A stretch of DNA of 64,000 bases from Microbacterium hydrocarbonoxydans (GTDB taxonomy: Bacteria; Actinomycetota; Actinomycetes; Actinomycetales; Microbacteriaceae): positions 310,001 through 374,000 of the forward strand of contig NZ_JAAKXW010000005.1 of NCBI RefSeq assembly GCF_011752045.1, given 5' to 3'. The position numbers and the translations under genes were made by a program. The notes under the pieces are model-generated. The model was not told the origin of the DNA. It saw only the letters and a program-made list of their open reading frames with translations, and did not search any database. This document shows positions 28,418 to 36,585 of this stretch, piece by piece. Positions within the stretch are counted from its first letter, which is position 1. The number at the start of each line of letters is the position of its first letter.

Positions 28418-28585
28418 GGTCGCCCGCGAAGAAGCCCGCTGGCGATGACCGTGAAGATCGCCTTTCAGGCTCGTCGTCTTCCCGGCATGAAACGCACAAA
28501 GTACCCGAGCTACATACGTGCCACGAGAGCAGAGTGCCGACGAGCCAGCGCTACCCGAAGCGCGCAGGCGCAGGAGGATCACATC
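28418..28585 (+). ncRNA. Structured 5' leader of the M23 peptidase gene
   Basis: The leader contains a perfect 9-bp long-range pairing, GGCTCGTCG (28468-28476) with CGACGAGCC (28538-28546), and a local GGTCGCC/GGCGATGACC helix. Long structured leaders precede wall-hydrolase genes under c-di-AMP riboswitch control in other actinobacteria, but I cannot match the conserved ydaO core, so the class is open. Confidence 0.4.
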
Positions 28586-29386
28586 TTGGTCAAAGACATC
28601 GAGTCGCCCGCGAAGACAATCGAAGATCGAGCAGTCGCCCGCAGGACGGGTGCGCGAGCCGGCTCCCGCAAGATCGTGAAGCCCCTCCGCTCGGTCGCCA
28701 TCTTCGGGGCGGTCGGTGCCCTCGTCGCCGCCATCGCTCTGCCGGCCTACGCCAGCAGCAAGCCGGACGAGACGGCCACCACGGTCCAGCAGCTCGCCGC
28801 CGTCGACGCGCAGTCGCTCGTCGTGGCCTCCGAGGCGACGGCCGCGCCGCTGAACCGCGGCACCTTCACGGCGACGACGCCGGACGAGATCGCCAAGAAG
28901 AAGGCCGAGGAGGCCGCTGCGGCCCGCGCCGCGGCCGTGGCGTCGACCGCCGGCTTCGACATCGGCAACTACGCGCTCGTCTCCCCGGGCTCGGGTGAGG
29001 TCCGCTACCCCCTCCCGCAGGGCTCCTACAGTGTCAGCCGCACGATCGGCGGCGGGCACAACGGCATCGACATGCTCGCGCCGGCCGGCACGCCCATCTA
29101 CGCGGCGGCTGCGGGTGTCGTCCGCGCATCCGCCGAGAGCATCGGCGGTTACGGCGTCTGCGTGATGCTCGACAGCGTCGTGGGCGGTCAGCGCGTGCAG
29201 ACCACCTACGGGCACATGATCTACGGATCGCGCCAGGTCGAGGCCGGGCAGACGGTCGAGGCCGGCCAGCTCATCGGCTTCGTCGGCAGCACCGGGCGCT
29301 CGACCGCGAACCACCTCCACTTCGAGGTCTGGGTCAACGGCGGCCTCATGGAGCCCGCCGCCTGGCTCGCAGCGAACGCCGGCTGA
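28586..29386 (+). CDS. Secreted M23 (LytM/lysostaphin-type) peptidase
   Basis: A 266-residue protein. TTG 28586 is chosen because AGGAGG (28572-28577) lies 8 bases upstream; the longer frame from ATG 28445 has no ribosome site and would consume the structured leader. A transmembrane or signal segment lies at about residues 36-57 (RSVAIFGAVGALVAAIALPAYA), then an Ala/Lys/Glu-rich helix. The C-terminal M23 domain has the zinc ligands in GHNGIDM (H and D) and HLHFEV. It should cut peptidoglycan cross-links outside the membrane. The start/signal arrangement implies export with a long N-region. Confidence 0.9.
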   Translation: MVKDIESPAKTIEDRAVARRTGARAGSRKIVKPLRSVAIFGAVGALVAAIALPAYASSKPDETATTVQQLAAVDAQSLVVASEATAAPLNRGTFTATTPDEIAKKKAEEAAAARAAAVASTAGFDIGNYALVSPGSGEVRYPLPQGSYSVSRTIGGGHNGIDMLAPAGTPIYAAAAGVVRASAESIGGYGVCVMLDSVVGGQRVQTTYGHMIYGSRQVEAGQTVEAGQLIGFVGSTGRSTANHLHFEVWVNGGLMEPAAWLAANAG

Positions 29387-29464
29387 TCCTCGTCGCATCC
29401 TCCGCTCCCTGACACGCCTTCGGCTGTTCACCGGGAGTTTCGCCCCGACGTGTCGCTGATGGGT

Positions 29465-29470
29465 TAGCCT
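29465..29470 (+). promoter_or_regulatory. -10 element of a candidate small transcript
   Basis: TAGCCT, the dominant -10 form in this window, lies about 150 bases before a strong intrinsic terminator with no recognised gene between. Confidence 0.45.
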
Positions 29471-29476
29471 GAACCC

Positions 29477-29626
29477 GTTGTCGCACAGGCGGGAGAGGCT
29501 GATGGAGCGAATATCGAGCATCCGAACCATGGATGCCCTCGGTCGTCACGTCCTTCAGCATCGGCCGCAGGGACGCCACGGTGCTGCCGTGCGTGAGAGG
29601 CGCTGTCTGTAGACAGCGCCTTTTTT
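29477..29626 (+). ncRNA. Candidate small RNA or leader transcript with a 36-codon ORF
   Basis: The interval between the M23 and HNH genes (29387-29712) has no long ORF. It has a -10 box (29465-29470), then GGGAG and an ATG at 29502 opening a 36-codon frame that ends TAG at 29612. The last codons overlap a strong terminator. A GCATCC-N7-GGATGC hairpin lies inside. The peptide is rich in Arg and His. It could be a free small RNA, a small-protein mRNA or an attenuator of the HNH gene. Confidence 0.4.
29598..29626 (+). terminator. Strong intrinsic terminator
   Basis: A perfect 11-bp inverted repeat (29598-29608 with 29611-29621) is followed by a T tract (29621-29626), the most canonical terminator in the window. 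Confidence 0.9.
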
Positions 29627-29712
29627 CGTCCCTGCGAACGCTCTGCCGTCCGCGCGACCTCGTGTGAGTCGAGAGTGCCGGGAAGCCGTCCCGGCGGATC
29701 GAGAGGATGAAG

Positions 29713-30210
29713 ATGCGCACACTGGTCCTGAATGCCGGATACGAGCCGCTCGCGATCGTGTCCTTCAAACGAGCCCTCGTCCTCGTCATGAACGACAAGG
29801 CGACGGTGATCGAGCGCGTGGAGGACGACCCCGTCTGGGGCACCCACGGCGTCTACGATCGGCCTGCGGTCATCGTCCTCTCCCGCTACGTGCGCGTGCC
29901 GATCAGCCGCCGCGTGCCAGTGACGCGACGCGGCGTGCTGCGGCGGGACAACCACCGCTGCGGATACTGCGGCAAGGCGGCATCCACCATCGACCATGTG
30001 CTGCCGCGGTCGCGTGGCGGCGCGGACTCCTGGGAGAACCTCGTCGCCTGCTGCCTGCGGTGCAACAACGTCAAGAGCGACCGCACGCCGCAGGAGATGC
30101 GATGGGAGCTGCGGATCACCCCGCGCCCGCCGCACGGCACTGCATGGACAGTGCGGGGCACCGAGCGCAGCGACCCACGGTGGGAGCCGTATCTCGCCCT
30201 CGCCGCGTGA
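29713..30210 (+). CDS. HNH endonuclease
   Basis: A 165-residue nuclease. The start at 29713 is preferred to ATG 29707 because GAGAGG (29701-29706) abuts 29707 but lies 6 bases from 29713. The N-terminal half ([20 protein letters not shown]) is typical of a widespread actinobacterial HNH family. The HNH core is at about residues 80-120: zinc CxxC pairs in RCGYCGK and [15 protein letters not shown] with the catalytic His, and WENLVACC. These chromosomal HNH proteins are conserved, and their cellular substrate is unknown. Confidence 0.92.
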   Translation: MRTLVLNAGYEPLAIVSFKRALVLVMNDKATVIERVEDDPVWGTHGVYDRPAVIVLSRYVRVPISRRVPVTRRGVLRRDNHRCGYCGKAASTIDHVLPRSRGGADSWENLVACCLRCNNVKSDRTPQEMRWELRITPRPPHGTAWTVRGTERSDPRWEPYLALAA

Positions 30211-30249
30211 ACGGACCACCGAAGCGTCTCCCGTAGACTGGGGGAGAAC

Positions 30250-30323
30250 GCCCTCGTAGCTCAGCAGGATAGAGCAGCCCTCTCCTAAAGGGCAGGTCGC
30301 AGGTTCGAATCCTGTCGAGGGCA
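30250..30323 (+). tRNA. tRNA-Arg (anticodon CCT)
   Basis: A cloverleaf with acceptor stem GCCCTCG/CGAGGGC (30250-30256 with 30316-30322), anticodon stem GCCCT/AGGGC around CTCCTAA (anticodon CCT) and T loop TTCGAAT. CCA is not encoded. The TAGACT -10 box is at 30234-30239. Confidence 0.95.
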
Positions 30324-30337
30324 CCCCAGCCTCTCGC

Positions 30338-32524
30338 TCAGTCCTCTCCCCGGCGCCAGAGCTTCGACGGCCACCACACGGCGCGCCCGATGTCGTACGA
30401 CAAGGCCGGCACGAGCAGCGACCGCACGACGAACGTGTCGAGCAGAACGCCGAACGCCACGATGAAGGCGAGCTGGACGAGGAAGAGGATCGGGATCACC
30501 GAGAGCGCGGCGAAGGTCGCCGCCAGCACGAGGCCGGCCGAGGTGATCACCCCGCCGGTGACGGCCAGCCCGCGCAGGATGCCGTCGCGCGTGCCGTGCC
30601 GCGTCGCCTCCTCGCGCACGCGCGTCATGAGGAAGATGTTGTAGTCGATGCCGAGCGCCACGAGGAAGACGAAGCCGTACAGGGGAACGGCGGGGTCTGC
30701 ACCGGGGAACCGGAGGATGCCGTTGAACACGACGGCCGAGACTCCCAGGGCGGTGCCGAACGACAGCACCGTGGTGAGGATCAGCAGCACGGGTGCGAGG
30801 ATCGAGCGCAGCAGCAGCATGAGGATCACGAGGATGACGCCGAGGACGACCGGGATGATGAGGTTCCGGTCGTGGATCGACGCGTCGTTCGTGTCGACGG
30901 AGGTCGCGGTGACGCCGCCGACCAGGGCGCCGAGGGGATCGAGGGCATCGCGCAGCTCGCGCACCGTGGATGCCGCGGCGTCGGAGTCGGCGGCATCCAT
31001 CAGCGTCGCCTGCAGCAGCACTCGGCCGTCGGCGACGGTCGGCTCGGGGATGGGGGTGCCCGGGGCTCCCACCGCGCCGATGCCGTCCGCGGTGACCGGT
31101 GCGGTGCCGCTGGGGGAGCCGGAGGATGCGATCGAGACAGCGTCGACGCCGTCATCGTCGAGCAGAACGGCAGCGGCGTCCGGCATCCGCTCCTCGTCGA
31201 CGAGGACGTACACCGGGCTGCCGGACCCGCCGGGGAAATGCGCGCCCAGTGCCGCCTGCCCGTCGCGAGCCTCCGAGGCGCCGAGCACGAGCTCGGACTG
31301 CGGCACGCCGTCGGCGTTCAGCTGCGTCAGGCCGGCGGATCCGAGGAGCAGCACGGCGGTCGTGGCGATCCAGATGAGGCGCGGACGCCGGCGGACCGCC
31401 TGGGCGAGGCGTGCCCACAGCCCCGCCGGACGGATGCCGTCCTCGGCGGCGACCGTGCCCGGGGCGAAGTCCGGGCGGCGCGGCCAGAAGGCGGCACGGC
31501 CGAACAGGAGCAGCAGCGCGGGGAGCAGAGTGAGCGCGGCGAGCATGGCGAACGCGATGCCGATCGCCGCGACCGGGCCCAGGGTGCTGTTCGACTTCAG
31601 GTCGCTGAGCAGGAGGCAGAGGAGCCCCGCGATCACCGTGCCTCCGGAGGCGACGACGGGCTCGAAGGCGCCCCTCCACGCGGAGCGCAGCGCGGCTCCC
31701 TTGTCCTGGACGTGGCGGAGCTCCTCGCGGAACCGCGCCACGAGCAGGAGCGAGTAGTCGGTCGCCGCGCCGATCACGAGGATGAACAGGATGCCCTGCG
31801 TCTGACCGCTGAGGAGCAGGATCTCGGCCTTCGCCAGCCACCAGACAGAGAGCAGGGCGACGCAGAGCGCGAACAGGCTGGTGGACAGCACGATCACGGG
31901 CAGCAGCAGCGACCGGTAGACCAGCACGAGGATCACGAGCACGGCGAGCAGGGCGACGCCGAGCAGCAGGCCGTCGATGCCGGCGAAGCCGGCGACGAGG
32001 TCGGCGCTGAAGCCGGCCGGGCCGGTGATCTGGACGGTGACTCCGGAGGGCGCGGCTTCGCGCAGGTGCGCGCCGAGTGCGGACACGGTGTCGCCGAGAT
32101 CGGCGTCACCGCTGATCGGGATGAACGCCTGCACCGCCACACCGTCCTCCGAAGGGATCGCCGGGGACACCTCGTCCTCGACGCCCTCGACCTCGGTGGC
32201 GCCCGCGACGGCATCCGCGATCGCCTCCAGGTCCGCCGCCGACAGCTCACCGTCGCCGACGAAGACCGCGACCGCCGGGATCGCGTCGTCGTCGCTGAAC
32301 TCGCCGAGCTCCTTCTGCACCTGCGTGGCGTCCGCCGACTCCGGCAGGTATGCCGTGCGGTCGTTCGAGGACACCTCGTCGACCTTGCCGAACAGCGGGC
32401 CGCCGAAGGAGGCCCCGGCGAGCCAGATGACGATCAGAGCGGCGGGGAGGAGGACACGCGCCCAGGAGCGGCGTCTGCTGCGCTCGCGGGGCTGAGGCTC
32501 GAGGACGGGGAGGGGGCCGGGCAT
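30338..32524 (-). CDS. MMPL-family RND transporter of the carotenoid operon
   Basis: A 728-residue transporter with two repeats, each of one helix, a large external loop and five helices (12 helices in all). Conserved sites include ATDYSLLLVARFREEL in the first half and LGIDYNIFLMTRVREE in the second, the Asp-Tyr pairs of the proton relay. ATG 32524 is preferred to 32530 because GAAAGG directly abuts the latter. It lies 21 bases past crtEb on the same strand. In Corynebacterium glutamicum an MmpL-like gene (cg0722) also sits within the crt operon, so a role in moving or organising carotenoids or lipids is plausible but unproven. Confidence 0.9.
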   Translation of the reverse strand: MPGPLPVLEPQPRERSRRRSWARVLLPAALIVIWLAGASFGGPLFGKVDEVSSNDRTAYLPESADATQVQKELGEFSDDDAIPAVAVFVGDGELSAADLEAIADAVAGATEVEGVEDEVSPAIPSEDGVAVQAFIPISGDADLGDTVSALGAHLREAAPSGVTVQITGPAGFSADLVAGFAGIDGLLLGVALLAVLVILVLVYRSLLLPVIVLSTSLFALCVALLSVWWLAKAEILLLSGQTQGILFILVIGAATDYSLLLVARFREELRHVQDKGAALRSAWRGAFEPVVASGGTVIAGLLCLLLSDLKSNSTLGPVAAIGIAFAMLAALTLLPALLLLFGRAAFWPRRPDFAPGTVAAEDGIRPAGLWARLAQAVRRRPRLIWIATTAVLLLGSAGLTQLNADGVPQSELVLGASEARDGQAALGAHFPGGSGSPVYVLVDEERMPDAAAVLLDDDGVDAVSIASSGSPSGTAPVTADGIGAVGAPGTPIPEPTVADGRVLLQATLMDAADSDAAASTVRELRDALDPLGALVGGVTATSVDTNDASIHDRNLIIPVVLGVILVILMLLLRSILAPVLLILTTVLSFGTALGVSAVVFNGILRFPGADPAVPLYGFVFLVALGIDYNIFLMTRVREEATRHGTRDGILRGLAVTGGVITSAGLVLAATFAALSVIPILFLVQLAFIVAFGVLLDTFVVRSLLVPALSYDIGRAVWWPSKLWRRGED

Positions 32525-32545
32525 CGGCATCCTTTCGGGAGGGGA

Positions 32546-33436
32546 TCAGGAGAACCAGGCGAGGATGAGGATCATCGTCGCGAGGAAGCCGGACAGGTAG
32601 TTCAGGGCGATGAACCGGCGCCATGCCCTGTTGGTGTCGGCGGCATCCTCGTCCGCGACGTCGCGCCACGGCGCCGCATTGACGATGTAGGGGAGCGCGA
32701 GCACGGCGCCGAGCATCCCGGGCCATCCGGTGGCGAGCATCGCGAGTCCTGCCACCGTCCACAGTCCGAGGGCGAGACGCACCGTGGCGCGGGCGCCGAT
32801 GACCGTGGCGATCGAGGCGATCCCGGCGGACCGGTCCGGCCCGACGTCCTGCACGGCCCCGAAGGCATGCGCCGCGGCTCCCCAGAGGAAGAAGGCGATG
32901 AGGACGATCACGACGGCCGGGGCCGGCTCCGAGCCTGCCAGGGTGAGGCCGACCACGGCGGGGGAGACGAAATGGATGCTGGAGGTGGCGGAGTCCAGGA
33001 ACGGCCGCTCCTTGAAGCGCAGGCCGGGGGCGGAGTACGCGATCACCGCGCCGATGCTGACGGCCAGGGCGATCGTGGATGCCGTGTTCCCGGTCGCGAC
33101 CATCCAGACGAGGAACGGGAGGTTGGTCAGTGCCGCAGCGCCGATCGTGATGCGGTGGAGCCGGGGCGGCAGGAGCGCTCCCTCGATTCCGCCCTTGCGC
33201 GGGTTGGCGAGGTCCGAGGAGTAGTCGAAGACGTCGTTGATCCCGTACATGGCGAGGTTGTAGGGCACGAGGAAGTAGAGGACACCGACCACGGCGGTCG
33301 CGTCCAGCTCCCTCGTCGACAGGAGGTACGCGGCGCCGAACGGGAAGGCGGTGTTGATCCAGCTGACCGGGCGGGAGGAGAGCATCAGCAGCCCCGCGTC
33401 CCGCACGAGCGAGGAAGCTCGCGACGGCGCGCTCAA
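32546..33436 (-). CDS. crtEb: Lycopene elongase (UbiA-type prenyltransferase)
   Basis: A 296-residue membrane prenyltransferase with eight or nine helices. It adds DMAPP-derived C5 units to lycopene, giving flavuxanthin-type C50 carotenoids. The first Asp-rich motif is NDVFDYSSDLANPRKG, with the second-motif region around RFKERPFLDSATSS and QDVGPDRSAG. The start is TTG 33436, preceded by AAGGAGA, and the TTG overlaps the crtYf stop (TTGA). The upstream frame to 33799 is antisense or out-of-context sequence. Confidence 0.92.
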   Translation of the reverse strand: MSAPSRASSLVRDAGLLMLSSRPVSWINTAFPFGAAYLLSTRELDATAVVGVLYFLVPYNLAMYGINDVFDYSSDLANPRKGGIEGALLPPRLHRITIGAAALTNLPFLVWMVATGNTASTIALAVSIGAVIAYSAPGLRFKERPFLDSATSSIHFVSPAVVGLTLAGSEPAPAVVIVLIAFFLWGAAAHAFGAVQDVGPDRSAGIASIATVIGARATVRLALGLWTVAGLAMLATGWPGMLGAVLALPYIVNAAPWRDVADEDAADTNRAWRRFIALNYLSGFLATMILILAWFS

Positions 33437-33756
33437 GAGGGGTCTCCTTCCGGCTTCCGCCGCCCGCGCAGCCGGGACCAGACGGCGGGCAGGAGGAGTG
33501 CTCCTGCGAGCGGGTACGCGAGGTCCTCGATCGGAGCGAGACCGATCCGCACGCCGAGCAGGTGCTGCTCCTCGTAGTGGAAGAGCCCGGCCGCGATCAT
33601 CAGGTTGTCGAAGACGGCCGTCAGAGCCAGGAGCACGAGAGCCGTAGCGACGACGGCTCCACCGCGCGGGCGTTCTCGGGCGGGCGCCCAGAGCACGGTC
33701 GCAGCGACGGCGGCCCCGCCGGCGAACCAGAGGGCGAGCATCGGATAGGCGGTCAT
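33433..33756 (-). CDS. crtYf: C50 carotenoid cyclase subunit
   Basis: A 107-residue, three-helix lycopene-cyclase-domain protein, one half of a heterodimeric C50 cyclase. The cyclase motif PIEDLAYP is near residue 75. Start ATG 33756 overlaps the crtYe stop by 4 bases (ATGA). With crtYe it closes the end rings of the C50 chain. Whether the product carries epsilon (decaprenoxanthin), gamma (sarcinaxanthin) or beta rings cannot be decided by eye. Confidence 0.88.
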   Translation of the reverse strand: MTAYPMLALWFAGGAAVAATVLWAPARERPRGGAVVATALVLLALTAVFDNLMIAAGLFHYEEQHLLGVRIGLAPIEDLAYPLAGALLLPAVWSRLRGRRKPEGDPS

Positions 33757-34088
33757 GCCTGCCCTCCTCGCGATCCGCTGCCGAGGACCCGAGCGGCACC
33801 CGTGTAGGCGACCATGGTGCACTGGACGAGGAAGAGCAGGAACACGGGTTCCTCGATGGGAAACTCAGGGGCGAGCACCAGCCCGGTGGCGATCGCCGAC
33901 TCCCCCCGGAGGAAGACCCCGGCCGCGATCCCCGCGACGTCCCAGGCGAGGAAGAACGCCAGCCCGATCGCGGTGACGACGAGCGCCGCCGCGGGATCGC
34001 GCCAGAAGAACAGCCGGAAGCGGCGGTCCAGCAGCAGCAGGCAGCCGGAGCCGATCAGTAGCAGGCCGAGATGCACGAACCCGGTCAT
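33753..34088 (-). CDS. crtYe: C50 carotenoid cyclase subunit
   Basis: A 111-residue, three-helix partner of crtYf. It has the conserved PEFPIEEPVFLLFLVQ motif near residue 80 that carries the acidic residues needed for cyclisation. Start ATG 34088 overlaps the crtI stop by 4 bases. The longer frame to 34406 lies antisense to nothing useful and inside crtI coding sequence, so it is rejected. Confidence 0.88.
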   Translation of the reverse strand: MTGFVHLGLLLIGSGCLLLLDRRFRLFFWRDPAAALVVTAIGLAFFLAWDVAGIAAGVFLRGESAIATGLVLAPEFPIEEPVFLLFLVQCTMVAYTGAARVLGSGSRGGQA

Positions 34089-35677
34089 CGCGCCTGCGCC
34101 TTCCGACCGGCAGGGCGCGGAGCGAGCGGTCCGGCCGAGTGGTCTCCGCGCAGGCGCTTCAGGACCAGCTCCGCGCTGATCAGGCACATCGGCACGCCGA
34201 CACCGGGCGACGTCGTTCCGCCCGCGTAGTACAGGCCCCGCACGCGCCGCGACGCGTTCCCGGCCCGGAACATGGCGCTCTGCCCCAGCGTGTGCGCCGG
34301 TCCCAGCATCCCGCCGCGCCAGGAGCGGAGGTCGTCGCGGAAGTCCGCCGGCCCGCGCGTCTCGCGCACCACGATCCGGTCGCGGAGATCGGGGATCCCC
34401 GCCCACGCGCTGACGAGGTCGATGGCGGCGTCCGCGGCGCGCTCGACCGCGGGGGAGCCCGCACCGTCCGCTCCGCCGTGACCGATCGCGGGATCCGCCG
34501 GCACGGGCACCAGCGCGAAGAGGTTCTCGAAGCCGGACGGCGCGACGTCACGGTCCGAGGCGCTCGGCCGGCACACGTACGCCGAGGCGGGGTCCGGCAC
34601 GGAAGGGCGGGGACCGAAGATCGCGTCGAAGTTCGCGTCCCAGTCCTCGGTGAAGAACAGCGAGTGGTGCGGCAGCTGGGGCAGCGCCCCGCGCACGCCG
34701 AGCATGACGAGCACCCCGCCGGGTCCGCTCGTGCGCCGCCGCCACCACCGCTCCGGGTAGGTGCGCAGGGACGCCGGCAGCAGCTCCGTCTCGGTGTGGT
34801 GCAGGTCGGCGGCCGACACGACCGCGTCAGCCTCCTCGCGATGCCGCAAGCCGTCCGCATCCACCCACTCGACGCCGGCGGCCCTGGTGCGGCCGTGCGC
34901 GTGGTCCGTGAGGATGGCGGTGACCTCGGCGCCGGTGCGGATCTCGGCCCCGGCACCCGTCGCGAGCGCCCCGATGCGCTCGATGACGCGATGGAATCCG
35001 CCCTGCGGGTAGAGCACGCCCTCGTCGAGGTCGAGTGCGCTCATGAGGTGGTACATCGCCGGTGCGGTGCGCGGATCGGTTCCCAGGAACACGGCCGGGT
35101 ATCCGAGGATCTGCCGCAGCACCGGATGCCGGAAACGGCGCCCGGCGTACGACCGGAGCCGCGAGAGGAGGAGCGGCACGAGATCCGGTGCGGCGCGGAG
35201 GACGTCGGGGTGGCGGAGCCAGGAGAGGCGCGTGTACGGGTTGTACAGGAAGTGCTGCATCGCCAGGGCGGAGGCGCGGCCGGCGGAGTCGAGGTAGGCC
35301 TGCAGGGCGGCGCCCGCCCCGGGTTCCAGGGACTCGAACAGCCGTGATGCCGCGGCGCGACCGGGGCGCACGTCCACGGTGTTCGGGGCGTCCCGGCGAG
35401 GCGGCGTGAAGACCCGGTACCCGGGATCCAGGGGAACGAGCTCGAGCTGTTCGGCGCTCGTCGTTCCCATCATGGCGAAGAAGTGCTCGAAGACCTGCGG
35501 CATCAGGTACCACGACGGTCCGGTGTCGAAGCGGAACCCGCCCCGCTCGAGACTGCCCGCTCTGCCTCCGATCGCTCCGGCGCGCTCGAGGACGAGGACC
35601 TCATGCCCGTCGCGTGCGAGCAGGCCTGCCGTGGCGAGACCTGCGACGCCGGCGCCGATCACCACGATGCGGCTCAT
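34085..35677 (-). CDS. crtI: Phytoene desaturase
   Basis: A 530-residue FAD-dependent desaturase that converts phytoene to lycopene. The N-terminal dinucleotide-binding motif is VVIGAGVAGLATAGLLARDG with the LERAGAIGGRAG continuation. The bacterial CrtI signature near the C-terminus is YYAGGTTSPGVGVPMCLIS. The length is typical. The start ATG 35677 overlaps the crtB stop by 4 bases. It is a peripheral membrane enzyme. Confidence 0.96.
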   Translation of the reverse strand: MSRIVVIGAGVAGLATAGLLARDGHEVLVLERAGAIGGRAGSLERGGFRFDTGPSWYLMPQVFEHFFAMMGTTSAEQLELVPLDPGYRVFTPPRRDAPNTVDVRPGRAAASRLFESLEPGAGAALQAYLDSAGRASALAMQHFLYNPYTRLSWLRHPDVLRAAPDLVPLLLSRLRSYAGRRFRHPVLRQILGYPAVFLGTDPRTAPAMYHLMSALDLDEGVLYPQGGFHRVIERIGALATGAGAEIRTGAEVTAILTDHAHGRTRAAGVEWVDADGLRHREEADAVVSAADLHHTETELLPASLRTYPERWWRRRTSGPGGVLVMLGVRGALPQLPHHSLFFTEDWDANFDAIFGPRPSVPDPASAYVCRPSASDRDVAPSGFENLFALVPVPADPAIGHGGADGAGSPAVERAADAAIDLVSAWAGIPDLRDRIVVRETRGPADFRDDLRSWRGGMLGPAHTLGQSAMFRAGNASRRVRGLYYAGGTTSPGVGVPMCLISAELVLKRLRGDHSAGPLAPRPAGRKAQAR

Positions 35678-36585
35678 GACGGCCGCCCCGCGGTCGCGAG
35701 CACGGCGCGCAGCGCGAGGGCCGCCTTGAGCGTGTCCGGCACGCGCACGCGTTCGCGACAGAGCGCCTCAGCGGGCGTGCGCTCCACCCGGCGGGTGAGT
35801 GCTTCGAACAGATCGTGCGCGGTTCTCACGGCGGCTCGGCAGTCCCGCGGGAGCAGGGGGATCGTGCGGCGGGCGTCGGCCAGCTGGCCGCGGACCGTCT
35901 CCACCCAGGCGTCGCGTCCGGAGTCGGTGAGGCGTCCGGCGCCGCCCAGATAGTCGCGGTGCAGCCGTTCCGTGTCGTCGGTCAGGTCGCGCAGGAAGTT
36001 CACGTTCTGGAAGGCCGCGCCGAGCTGCCGGGCGCCGTGCTCCATGGATGCCAGATCGGCCGGTCCCGGCCGCTCCGCCCGCAGGAACACGCGCAGGCAC
36101 ATCAGGCCGACGACCTCCGCCGAGCCGAAGACGTACCGCCGATGCTGCTCGGCGTCGTAGCTCTTCAGATGCCGAGGCTCCTCCGCGCCGTCGAGATCCG
36201 CGGCCATCGAGTCGAAGAACGGCTGTGTCAGGGTCTCGTCGATGCCTGCCTCACGGGCTGTTCGCGCGAACGCATGCAGCACGATGTTGCTGCTGTACCC
36301 CTGACTCATCGCGCGGTGCGTGTCATCGACGTAGCCGGCGAGAGCCTCCGACTGCGCCTGAGGGTCGAGCCCGGCCGCGGCGGCCACCCCGTCGACGATC
36401 TCGTCCGCGACCCGCACCATCGCGTAGATGTTGCGCACGTGCTGCCGATGACGTGCACCGAGCAGACGGGTCGCGAGTCCGAAGGAGGTGGAGTAGGCGC
36501 GGATGACGTCCGCGGATGCCGCCTCCGCGGTTCGGGTGAATCGTGCGAGGGCGTCATCGGCGATCGCCGGCGCCGTGCCGGTCAT
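35674..36585 (-). CDS. crtB: Phytoene synthase
   Basis: A 303-residue trans-isoprenyl synthase that condenses two GGPP to phytoene. The two Asp-rich substrate motifs are ADEIVDG near residue 63 and NFLRDLTDDTERL near residue 198, and the family segment YCYRVAGEVG appears here as YVFGSAEVVGLMCL. Start ATG 36585 overlaps the crtE stop by 4 bases. The long upstream frame is shadow sequence. Confidence 0.95.
   Translation of the reverse strand: MTGTAPAIADDALARFTRTAEAASADVIRAYSTSFGLATRLLGARHRQHVRNIYAMVRVADEIVDGVAAAAGLDPQAQSEALAGYVDDTHRAMSQGYSSNIVLHAFARTAREAGIDETLTQPFFDSMAADLDGAEEPRHLKSYDAEQHRRYVFGSAEVVGLMCLRVFLRAERPGPADLASMEHGARQLGAAFQNVNFLRDLTDDTERLHRDYLGGAGRLTDSGRDAWVETVRGQLADARRTIPLLPRDCRAAVRTAHDLFEALTRRVERTPAEALCRERVRVPDTLKAALALRAVLATAGRPS

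Noticed and set aside
28418..28585. c-di-AMP (ydaO) riboswitch upstream of the M23 peptidase
   Set aside because: Context is suggestive, but I could not find the conserved ydaO core, so I report only a structured leader.
28445..28585. In-frame N-terminal extension of the M23 peptidase from ATG 28445
   Set aside because: It has no ribosome site, and AGGAGG is correctly placed for TTG 28586.
30596..33577. A 993-codon open frame on the plus strand
   Set aside because: It is antisense to the MMPL and crtEb genes, which have clear family motifs. Long antisense frames are expected in 70% GC DNA, and its translation is low-complexity Arg/Glu/Gly sequence.
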